Under the pieces are notes generated by a model. The model was not told the origin of the DNA. It did no database searches and worked only from the letters and a program-made list of their open reading frames with translations. A DNA stretch of 64,000 nucleotides from Hyphococcus aureus (GTDB lineage: Bacteria > Pseudomonadota > Alphaproteobacteria > Caulobacterales > Parvularculaceae). The position numbers and the translations under genes are program-made. The DNA lies in NCBI RefSeq assembly GCF_042643165.1, contig NZ_JBHRSH010000001.1, forward strand, positions 310,001 through 374,000, given 5' to 3'. Numbering within the stretch: position 1 is the first letter of the stretch; each line of letters opens with the position of its first letter. Shown here in pieces: positions 18,245-25,309 of this stretch.

Positions 18245-18727
18245 TTACGAGAAACGATCTGGATTAAAAGTTGTCAGATCTTTCGGCTTGATGCCGTTTT
18301 CTTCGCAATGTTTGAGATATGTCGTCATTGCGAAGTCGCAATTCATCGCGCCGAGTTGCGTCCCGTTTTCGTCATAGAAAAAAGACTCCCCCTGCACGAT
18401 GTTCACAGCGAGAACATCGTGGTCCGGAAGGATGATCGGCTGATGCTCCGAACCGGCGACTTCGTAAACGACGCTGCCCGGTCCGGCCGTCCAGTCATGC
18501 TCGGCGTATTTCCAATAGCCGGCGACGGTGTAAACAATCACCTGCCCGGTGTGATAATGCCGGGGCAATTTTACGCCCGCCTTGTTTTTGGCGAGGAGAA
18601 CAATCTCGCCCTTAACCGGGTTGATATGAAAATATTTCAGCGCAACGGAACCATCGAGATCAAATGGAATCCAGGGCGTGTCTTCGTCATTCAGGCAAAT
18701 TGCTTCCGCCGGGTCGAGTTTCAGCAT
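18245..18727 (-). CDS. Cupin protein, dihydroxyacetophenone-dioxygenase-like
   Basis: The 160-aa single-cupin protein has motif 1 as LPRHYHTGQVIVYTVAGYWKY (about 54-74) and a second metal-ligand region EVAGSEHQPII (about 89-99). The histidines HYH and the later EH could bind Fe(II). The pattern resembles the 2,4'-dihydroxyacetophenone dioxygenase/ChrR-type cupins, so a ring-cleaving or C-C-cleaving oxygenase is plausible but unproven. It opens the leftward operon to 12488, with operator-like site C 46 bp upstream of its ATG. Confidence 0.75.
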   Translation of the reverse strand: MLKLDPAEAICLNDEDTPWIPFDLDGSVALKYFHINPVKGEIVLLAKNKAGVKLPRHYHTGQVIVYTVAGYWKYAEHDWTAGPGSVVYEVAGSEHQPIILPDHDVLAVNIVQGESFFYDENGTQLGAMNCDFAMTTYLKHCEENGIKPKDLTTFNPDRFS

Positions 18728-18772
18728 CGTGTTCTCCCTGCGGCAGGCCTTATCGGCGCGCCGTCGTGATTA

Positions 18773-18788
18773 TACCGTTTAGTATATT
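18773..18788. promoter_or_regulatory. Putative TetR operator, site C
   Basis: TATACCGTTTAGTATA (6-4-6 inverted repeat, one mismatch between arms) lies 46 bp upstream of the cupin gene and 69 bp past the stop of the acyl-CoA dehydrogenase, where the cupin operon promoter should be. Confidence 0.65.
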
Positions 18789-18856
18789 ATTCGACAGAAT
18801 AGAATAATTGCAACTGATTTAGGCCAAAGACCCGAAAATAGCCCATAGGCTCGCCG

Positions 18857-19993
18857 CTAGATCTTGCGAGCAACGAATTCCCGCATGATTTCAGAGGAAC
18901 CGCCGTAAATCCGGCGGCTTCGCGCGTCCACGAAAAGACGGGCAATGGGATACTCCATCATGTAGCCATAGCCGCCATGAAGCTGCAGGCATCTGTCGAG
19001 GCTGCGCCACTCCATTTCGGCAAGCCATAGCTTCGCCATGGCCGCCGCTTCCGGGGTGAGCGTGTTCCGGAGCATCTGCGACAGGCACTGATCAAGAAAC
19101 GCCCGCCCCACCGCAAGATCGGTGTTGATTTCGGCGAGCGCATGTTTGCATGTCTGAAAATCAAAAACAGCCTGATCGAAAACGCTTCGTTGCTTCACGT
19201 AGCTGACGGTTTCTTCATATGCGCGAAGGGCGGATGTATGAGCCCTGATGGCGATATTAAGCCGTTCTCGCGGCAGTTCTTCCATCATGATCGCAAACCC
19301 GGCGCCTTCTTCGCCGAGCAGACATTGCTGCGGCACGCGGAGATCATCGAAAAAAAGCTCAACTGTACCCGAAGCGCGCTGGCCGATTTTCTCCAGCGTC
19401 TTTCCTCGCCGAAAGCCTGGAAGCCGCGTATCGACCGCAATCAGGCTAATGCCTTTCGCGCCGGCTTCGGGGTTGGTCTTGCAGGCGACAACGACAAGAT
19501 CGGCGTCGAGCCCGTTTGTGATAAAGGTCTTGGCGCCGTTAAGGACGTAATGATCGCCGTCCCGGACAGCGCGCGTTTTGATGGCTTTCAGATCGCTGCC
19601 CGCCCCCGGCTCGGTCATGGCGATGGAGGTCAGGCATTCCCCGGTCACCATTTTCGGCAACCATTCCTGCTTCAATTCCTCTGCAGCATGCCCTAGCAAA
19701 TAGTAAGCGACGATGTCGGAATGAGCGGAGAATGCGACGCTGCCGCCGCCGATCGCGTAGCCGATCTCTTCCGCCACAATGACATTGTAGAGAAAATCTC
19801 CCCCGGCCCCGCCATAGGTCTCCGGTATGCTGGGACACAGCAGCCCAAGCTCTCCCGCCTGCAGCCATAGCTCGCGCGGAACCTGTTCTTTGCGCTCCCA
19901 TTCTGCGCTGAAAGGCTCCACCGCCTCCCGGAAAAAACGGCGCACCGTTTCCCGGAAAAGCTCGTGCTCCTCGCTGAAAATTGACGATTGCAC
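18857..19993 (-). CDS. Acyl-CoA dehydrogenase, long-chain (LCAD) type
   Basis: The 378-aa protein carries AMTEPGAGSDLKAIKT (about 117-132), NGAKTFITNG (about 146), a helix G with YEETVSYVKQR (about 237-247) and the C-terminal IYGGSSEIMREFVARKI. The last box matches human LCAD (IYGGTNEIM), in which the catalytic Glu sits in the helix-G EET segment, also conserved here. It oxidises an acyl-CoA and hands electrons to ETF. The start is probably GTG at 19993 with CGGAG upstream. It appears monocistronic, between site D (upstream) and site C (downstream). Confidence 0.92.
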   Translation of the reverse strand: MQSSIFSEEHELFRETVRRFFREAVEPFSAEWERKEQVPRELWLQAGELGLLCPSIPETYGGAGGDFLYNVIVAEEIGYAIGGGSVAFSAHSDIVAYYLLGHAAEELKQEWLPKMVTGECLTSIAMTEPGAGSDLKAIKTRAVRDGDHYVLNGAKTFITNGLDADLVVVACKTNPEAGAKGISLIAVDTRLPGFRRGKTLEKIGQRASGTVELFFDDLRVPQQCLLGEEGAGFAIMMEELPRERLNIAIRAHTSALRAYEETVSYVKQRSVFDQAVFDFQTCKHALAEINTDLAVGRAFLDQCLSQMLRNTLTPEAAAMAKLWLAEMEWRSLDRCLQLHGGYGYMMEYPIARLFVDARSRRIYGGSSEIMREFVARKI

Positions 19994-20057
19994 CGGCTCC
20001 GGGCTCCATGATCTGCGGGCGTGACAAAACCAGCGCCAGCAAGAAGCCGCCGCCGAT

Positions 20058-20073
20058 TATACCGTACTGTACA
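20058..20073. promoter_or_regulatory. Putative TetR operator, site D (degenerate right arm)
   Basis: TATACCGTACTGTACA has the left arm TATACC of site C and a less conserved right arm (TGTACA instead of AGTATA) at the same 4-bp spacing. It lies 65 bp upstream of the LCAD-type dehydrogenase and just past the TetR stop. Confidence 0.5.
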
Positions 20074-20116
20074 TAATTATTCTATTTGGTACAATGCCCG
20101 TAAAATAGCCCAGGCC

Positions 20117-20752
20117 TTAACGTTTCCCCGGGCGGGCAGGCGATTGCGACCCGACCAGCGCCATGGCGCAACCGGTCAGTTCCTTGGCGATAAAATCATG
20201 ATCTTTCTGTTTGTAGTTCGGCATCCATTGGTAAATCCAGATCACCATGCCCATCAGCGCGTTCACCGTGATCTCAACATCGCCGAACTTAAAATACCCT
20301 TGATTCCGGCCTTCTTCGAGAAGGCTCGCGATACTCTTTATCCATTCACGACGGATGCGGCGCACTTCGCCCAATTTTCGTTCGGGAAGATTATGTTCTT
20401 CGTTGTAGAATACGGAAAGCAGCTTCCAATGCTCGCAAGCCGTTTCAACGAACTGGCGGACGATATTGTAATATTTCACATCCGGCGTTTCCGGGCCTTG
20501 CAATATCTTTTGGGCGTCTTTTGCAACAACCTCTTCCGCATGGGCGAAAACACCTGTCAGAAGATCAGCCTTGCTTTTGAACCGGTAATAAATGAACGGC
20601 TTGGTCACGCCCAGTTCATCGGCAATCATATCGATGGACGTGCCGCGATATCCGTTTTTGTGAAACAGCTCGATTGCGGTATCGATCACCGCTTTCCATT
20701 TCAGATCGCTGACTTGCTCCTTGATAGAGCCCTGTTTCGCTTTGGCCTTCAT
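20117..20752 (-). CDS. TetR-family transcriptional regulator
   Basis: The 211-aa regulator has the N-terminal TetR DNA-binding domain: AVIDTAIELFHKNGYRGTSI (about 21-40) then the helix-turn-helix ADELGVTKPFIYYRFKSKADLL (about 44-65). The remaining all-helical ligand domain ends in the basic tail RPGKR. It resembles FadR/KstR-type repressors of CoA-ester catabolism in placement, lying amid catabolic operons and divergent from the MaoC-CitE pair. I infer that it binds the TATACY-N4-AGTATA sites and is released by an acyl-CoA intermediate. Its own promoter region has only a degenerate version of that site. Confidence 0.92.
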   Translation of the reverse strand: MKAKAKQGSIKEQVSDLKWKAVIDTAIELFHKNGYRGTSIDMIADELGVTKPFIYYRFKSKADLLTGVFAHAEEVVAKDAQKILQGPETPDVKYYNIVRQFVETACEHWKLLSVFYNEEHNLPERKLGEVRRIRREWIKSIASLLEEGRNQGYFKFGDVEITVNALMGMVIWIYQWMPNYKQKDHDFIAKELTGCAMALVGSQSPARPGKR

Positions 20753-20797
20753 GACCCCCCGCGCCCGTAAAAGAAACTATTGATTCTAAACCGGTTT

Positions 20798-20815
20798 TTA
20801 TACCTTTCGAGTAGT
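20798..20815. promoter_or_regulatory. Degenerate operator-like half-sites in the TetR divergent promoter
   Basis: TATACC, a 5-bp spacer and AGTAGTA resemble the cluster's inverted repeat but with altered spacing. A separate perfect palindrome AAACCGGTTT sits at 20787-20796. Either could serve autoregulation and control of the rightward pair. Weak evidence. Confidence 0.3.
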
Positions 20816-20933
20816 AAGAACAACAAGGCGGTATGAAATCATTCGCCACACCCTATGATGCTGCAAAAGAAGCCGCCCGAAGCGCCATTCGGGCGTCCGA
20901 CTGGCGGTGGCACCCCATAAAGTGGAGGCGTAT

Positions 20934-21776
20934 TTGACCGAAAAGCCGCATAACTGGATCGGAAAAAGCCAGTCGCGCGCCGACATCACCGCGTCCGGCC
21001 CTTTGAAGCGGCTTGCGGCTCTCCTCGATCATGAAGCGCCGCCATGGCCGCAAGGCGAGGTTCCGCCTCTGGCTCATTGGCTTTATTTTCTACCTGACGA
21101 GCGCCTGTCAGACCTCGATGCAGACGGCCATCCTCGCCGGGGCGGATTTCTGCCGCCCTCCCCGCACTCACGACGCATGTGGGCTGGCGGGCAGGTTGAG
21201 TTTGTCGCCCCTCTAACCGTCGGCGTGAATATTGTACGAAAATCCATGATACAGGATGTGAGCGTCAAGAACGGCTCCCAAGGCGAGATGCTGATCGTCA
21301 AGGTCGCTCATGACGTTTTTGCCGGAGAGACGCCGGTCATTCGTGAGGTTCAGAATCTGATCTACCTTAACCCGGCGCCGCAAAGCGAAAAACCTGAGCG
21401 TGAAGCGTCGTCGGCCGAAACCAAGTCCTTCATACACAAACGGCGGCATGTGGCGAGCACAGTTGAGCTTTTCCGGTTTTCGGCGCTGACCTTCAACAGC
21501 CATCGCATTCATTATGATCAGGCCTATGCGCAGGGTGTTGAGCATTATCCGGGGCTGGTCGTGCACGGGCCGTATTCTGCGACCCTGCTGATGGATTTCT
21601 TTCTGCAGAATTTCCCTGGGCGCTGCATCAAAAGTTTTGGGTTTCGCGCCAAAAGCCCGCTTTTTTCTGACCAGCCTTTCGATCTTCACATTGACGGGTC
21701 GGGCCCCAATTACAGTTTATGGATTTGCAATGACAAAGGCGTTGAGACTATGTCGGCGTCCATTCAGGCGGACTGA
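20934..21776 (+). CDS. FAS1-like/MaoC-type dehydratase (mesaconyl- or itaconyl-CoA hydratase-like)
   Basis: The 280-aa double hot-dog protein has an N-terminal FAS1-like dehydratase half (to about residue 145) and a C-terminal MaoC half with FRFSALTFNSHRIHYDQAYA (about 188-207), including NSHRIHYD, then HYPGLVVHGP. This arrangement is that of mesaconyl-C4-CoA and itaconyl-CoA hydratases. GGAGG at 20924-20928 points to TTG at 20934 as start. The in-frame GTG at 20907 has no such site. It is followed 3 bp later by a CitE-like lyase, the usual partner in citramalyl-CoA formation and cleavage. Specificity is inferred. Confidence 0.8.
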   Translation: MTEKPHNWIGKSQSRADITASGPLKRLAALLDHEAPPWPQGEVPPLAHWLYFLPDERLSDLDADGHPRRGGFLPPSPHSRRMWAGGQVEFVAPLTVGVNIVRKSMIQDVSVKNGSQGEMLIVKVAHDVFAGETPVIREVQNLIYLNPAPQSEKPEREASSAETKSFIHKRRHVASTVELFRFSALTFNSHRIHYDQAYAQGVEHYPGLVVHGPYSATLLMDFFLQNFPGRCIKSFGFRAKSPLFSDQPFDLHIDGSGPNYSLWICNDKGVETMSASIQAD

Positions 21777-21779
21777 ACG

Positions 21780-22631
21780 ATGACGCTATTCCGTTCCTTG
21801 CTTTTCACGCCGGCTGATGACAAACGCCGTCTTGCAAAAGCCCATGAAAGAGGGGCGGACGCCCTCATTCTCGATCTCGAAGACGCCGTCTCGCCCGCCG
21901 CAAAGGATGCCGCGCGACAGCTCTTTCCGGAAGAGGCAAGACGCCTTGACGCTCTTGGCGCGCCCGTGATGGCGCGCATTAATGCAGAGATTGACGCCGC
22001 CGCCGCCGACCTTGAGGCAGTTGTCTGTGCGCCATTGCGCGCCATTGTCATTCCGAAAGTCGAATCCCGAAAACAGATTGATTCCATTCTTCCAATCCTT
22101 TCTGGCGCGGAAAAAAAAGCCGGGCTGCCGCCCGGCGAGATCGGAATTATCGCCTTGTTGGAATCACCTCGCGCGCTGTTTAATCTTCAGGACATCGCCT
22201 CGGCGCCGCGACTTGCCGGGTTGGCTTTAGGCAGTGAAGACTTCTCGCTCGCCCTTGGCGTCACGCCTTCACGCGAAGCGCTCGACCTCCCTTGCAGAAT
22301 GATCGCACTTGCGGCCGCGTCAGCAGACGTCGCCGCATATGGGCTTCCTATTTCGATCGGCGAATTCAGTGATCTCGCCGCATACAAACGCGCCGCACAG
22401 GAAGCCCGAGCCTATGGCGTGACCGGCGCCTTGAGCATCCACCCCGCGCAAGTGGAGATCGTCAACGACGTGTTCGCACCCGGCGAAATGGAACTCGCGC
22501 AGGCGAAAGAGATTGTCAGCGCCTGGGAAGTCGCCACCGCAAAAGGCGCCGCTGTCATTCAGCATAAAGGCCGGATGATTGACCTTCCCGTTGTTGAACA
22601 GGCCCGGAGGCTGCTGAGCCGAGCACGCTGA
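21780..22631 (+). CDS. HpcH/HpaI-CitE-family CoA-ester lyase
   Basis: The 283-aa CitE-like protein begins RSLLFTPADD, with DALILDLEDAV (about 27-37), the arginine strand VMARIN (about 62), Mg-binding Glu in ALLESPRA (about 124), GSEDFSLALG (about 151) and SIHPAQV (about 216). It is a TIM-barrel lyase that cleaves citramalyl-, malyl- or methylmalyl-CoA types to acetyl/propionyl-CoA plus pyruvate or glyoxylate. It is cotranscribed with the upstream hydratase. It ends 26 bp before the convergent kinase gene. Confidence 0.88.
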   Translation: MTLFRSLLFTPADDKRRLAKAHERGADALILDLEDAVSPAAKDAARQLFPEEARRLDALGAPVMARINAEIDAAAADLEAVVCAPLRAIVIPKVESRKQIDSILPILSGAEKKAGLPPGEIGIIALLESPRALFNLQDIASAPRLAGLALGSEDFSLALGVTPSREALDLPCRMIALAAASADVAAYGLPISIGEFSDLAAYKRAAQEARAYGVTGALSIHPAQVEIVNDVFAPGEMELAQAKEIVSAWEVATAKGAAVIQHKGRMIDLPVVEQARRLLSRAR

Positions 22632-22657
22632 ACGCTGCTTTCAACTAGGGAGACGCG

Positions 22658-23965
22658 CTATTCGTCGCTTACAATGCGCCGAAGTTCACGGGAAATGCGA
22701 TGCGCGAGCATGGGCGCAAGCTCCAGAGAAATATGCGTCAACTCGGGATCACGCACTTTACCGCTGGTGATCCCGGCGCGCGCCTGCATCAAGAAGTGGT
22801 AGATGCGCAAGCCGCTCCACAATGTGAAAAAATCGACCGACGTCTTGTCGGTTTTAAGTCCGCCCGCCTCCCGATAGGCGCGCAGAAAAGTCTCCCAATC
22901 CGTCATCTGCTCTGCCCAGCTGCGCACATACCCTAAATCCTCGGCAGGATTTCCAAGATGCGCAAACTCCCAGTCAAGAACAGCGGAAAGCGTTCCGCCC
23001 TCAACAAGGAAGTTATGGAAACCCAGATCGCCATGGACGAGAACACGCGGACCTTTCACGTCGGCAATATGCCGCCATAACCAGTCAAATGCTGCGTGAA
23101 GCGTGACATTCTCCCCTTCGAGCGACTTGACGATGCCTTCGATGGCGTCAAGCTCGGCGGAAAGCTGTTCCGCCGTGTAGGACCGTTCGATAAGGCCTTC
23201 GCAGGCCTCAAACTCCGCACAGGAAATCCGGTGGAACGCCGCCATTTGCTCCGCCGCCTGCAGGGCAAGCGCTTCGTCGCGCGGCGGATCGAAAATCCCC
23301 CCGATGCAAGCCCCACGAACTGCAGCGACAATCATAAATGGCGCACCGAGCGCATCGGAGCCTGTTTCGAGTGCAAATGGCTGCGGCGCCTTCACGCCAT
23401 GGGCGTGAAGCTTCCTCAACATCTCATACTCTGAGACGACAGTCGCGCCCGTGACGGAACCCGCCCAGTCCTGCCGGATGATAAGATCGTCAGGCAGATC
23501 GCGCGCGCCAGACTGGCTGACCTTGAACGTCGCTTTTGAGCGTCCGCCGGCGAGCAGTTTAGCGGCGGTCACTTTCGTGGCCGGCCCGCCTGCCTCAATG
23601 GATTTAAGATAGACCTCGATACGGGCCGGATCGGCTTCACGCGCCTGCGGCCCGGCCTTGCCTGCGATCGACGCCATCAGCTCATCGACAACGGCTTGCT
23701 CCGCATCGAGTATCGCGCCGTCATGATTGATAGACTCTTTGTCGAGGCCGCCCTCTAACGCATCAAGATGCGGCCCTGAGTCTTCAGACGGAAAAACCAG
23801 TCGCGTCGCAAGCCGTGTCATCATTAGCGACAATTGTTCAGCTCTTTCTTTCGCCGCGCCTTTGAGCTCGGGGGTGACTTCATGGTGGAGCGTATCCGCC
23901 ATATTGATGAGGTACCAATAAGCAGTGTTCTCATCGATAGAGGTGATATGAGTCTTCTCGGCCAC
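22658..23965 (-). CDS. APH-type phosphotransferase (ACAD10/11-like hydroxyacyl-CoA kinase candidate)
   Basis: The 435-aa protein has a helical N-terminal extension (about 1-130), then a kinase fold: GGRSKATFKVS as nucleotide loop (about 146-156), Brenner motif VLVHGDLGFHNFL (about 310-322) and metal-binding VLDWEFAHLGNP (about 331-342). It belongs to the aminoglycoside-phosphotransferase-like family that includes ACAD10/11 kinase domains and LvaA, which phosphorylate 4-hydroxyacyl-CoAs before elimination. An antibiotic-resistance role is unlikely here. The start is GTG (23965) after GAGGTTCGC. It follows 15 bp after the gene below and shares its promoter. Confidence 0.82.
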   Translation of the reverse strand: MAEKTHITSIDENTAYWYLINMADTLHHEVTPELKGAAKERAEQLSLMMTRLATRLVFPSEDSGPHLDALEGGLDKESINHDGAILDAEQAVVDELMASIAGKAGPQAREADPARIEVYLKSIEAGGPATKVTAAKLLAGGRSKATFKVSQSGARDLPDDLIIRQDWAGSVTGATVVSEYEMLRKLHAHGVKAPQPFALETGSDALGAPFMIVAAVRGACIGGIFDPPRDEALALQAAEQMAAFHRISCAEFEACEGLIERSYTAEQLSAELDAIEGIVKSLEGENVTLHAAFDWLWRHIADVKGPRVLVHGDLGFHNFLVEGGTLSAVLDWEFAHLGNPAEDLGYVRSWAEQMTDWETFLRAYREAGGLKTDKTSVDFFTLWSGLRIYHFLMQARAGITSGKVRDPELTHISLELAPMLAHRISRELRRIVSDE

Positions 23966-23980
23966 GCGAACCTCGATTAT

Positions 23981-24988
23981 CTAGGCCGAAGCCAGAACAA
24001 GTTTTTCAATGGGGCGTTCACGGCGCGAGACCCCTCTTTCCAGCGTACCATTGTGAACGCCGAGAATCGGTCCGGTTCCGGCGCGGGCATTGTTTGACGT
24101 TGAGAAGTTGGCCATGCCGCGCATGCCTTGATAGTCAAATACTGACACCTGCTCGGTCCATACTATGCCGTTATGCGTGGTGATGAACGCGTCAATAGCG
24201 GTTAACTGCACGATCAACGGATCCTCATCATCGAAATAAAGACTGGCGACGCCGCCGCGATGAGTCAGTGCATCCCGCTCAATAAAGGTAACGACATCAA
24301 CATTTTTCGCGCGCTTTACAACGCCGTTGCGGATAACAAGCCCATATGCGCCGAGCGAACCATCTTTGGCATGCCAAGTCGTAACATTAAAGGTCAGTTC
24401 AGGGCCGCAAGTGCCGGCCACCCAGCGATGGCTGAGGAAACTACCCCATTCGCGGTTGCCCCAGCTATGATCGCGGTAGCAGAAGCCTTTCACCTCGCAG
24501 CGGCGGTCGCCAAGGCGCAGCTCGCCCCAGATATTTCCCGCCGCCTCGAGATGGCCCGGCGCATAGTCATTGGTAACCGCCTGTCCTCGGCCGAAGAGAT
24601 CAAACCGCGGCGTGAATATATCCGTTTCAAGGCGAGCTTCGCATTCCGGCTCATTGATGGTCCAGACGGAATGCTCACCGTCAAATGCGGCGCAATACTC
24701 TTTGCCTATGCGGAAGGCTTTTGGATCAGCGCGATCAGTTTCTTCAAACGGCTTTAAAAGATATTGTGAATAGCGGTCTCCGGCGCGGGTCTGCACAGAC
24801 GCCCAGGCGCAGGAAACGCCTTCGCCATAGTTGGCTTTCGGCTCATGGCCAAAGCGCAGAAACCCACCGACGCCTTCGTTGTCGTCCCACCAGACCAGCA
24901 CGACGCTTTCCTGCCAGTTCGGCTCGGGACCGATGGGATGCTGGCCTTCATCAGCTTCGGAAAAATCGTGCTCCATTCTCGCCGCCAT
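23981..24988 (-). CDS. Lipocalin-like/hydroxyneurosporene-synthase-like protein of unknown function
   Basis: The 335-aa protein is rich in beta-strand patterns and aromatic residues: WWDDNEGVGGFLRFGHEP (about 34-51), a central GFCYRDHSWGNREWGSFLSHRW (about 160-181, too long to be a catalytic motif but strikingly conserved-looking) and a C-terminal GVHNGTLERG. The DHSWG core resembles CrtC/DUF7064-type two-domain beta-barrel proteins that act on hydrophobic substrates. The ATG at 24988 has GTAGGGA upstream. The longer TTG start at 25006 does not. It heads a two-gene operon with the kinase and has site F 47 bp upstream. Confidence 0.7.
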   Translation of the reverse strand: MAARMEHDFSEADEGQHPIGPEPNWQESVVLVWWDDNEGVGGFLRFGHEPKANYGEGVSCAWASVQTRAGDRYSQYLLKPFEETDRADPKAFRIGKEYCAAFDGEHSVWTINEPECEARLETDIFTPRFDLFGRGQAVTNDYAPGHLEAAGNIWGELRLGDRRCEVKGFCYRDHSWGNREWGSFLSHRWVAGTCGPELTFNVTTWHAKDGSLGAYGLVIRNGVVKRAKNVDVVTFIERDALTHRGGVASLYFDDEDPLIVQLTAIDAFITTHNGIVWTEQVSVFDYQGMRGMANFSTSNNARAGTGPILGVHNGTLERGVSRRERPIEKLVLASA

Positions 24989-25034
24989 TATATTCCCTAC
25001 CCACAACTCTTATAATTTTTGTGCGCCAGGAAGT

Positions 25035-25050
25035 TATACTAAACAGTATA
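25035..25050. promoter_or_regulatory. Putative TetR operator, site F
   Basis: TATACTAAACAGTATA is a perfect 6-4-6 inverted repeat 47 bp upstream of the lipocalin-like/kinase operon. It is the rightmost copy seen; the sequence between it and the insertion element at 25250 contains no gene. Confidence 0.65.
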
Positions 25051-25249
25051 ATTCGTCAATCGAAGCCCTCTCGGCTAGATCAGATAGGAGTCCGTGGTCG
25101 GAATCTATGGAAACCGAAAATTGAGCGGTTAACAGCCTGCACTGACCCAACTCACTTCTATAGCTAGACACCAAGAGCAATATTAGCAGTGATACTCACA
25201 ACCGCGGTTTATGGGTGTTTCACGAATTGCGGGAAGTCCGGATAATCCT

Positions 25250-25267
25250 GAGGCTGTGTGAAAACGG
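25250..25267 (+). repeat. Left terminal inverted repeat of the IS1182-like element
   Basis: GAGGCTGTGTGAAAACGG, matching the reverse complement of 26792-26809 in 16 of 18 positions, and preceded directly by the TCCT duplication. Confidence 0.85.
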
Positions 25268-25309
25268 GCAAATCAGATTAGCGTTTTGACGTCTCTTTGG
25301 GAGGTCAAA

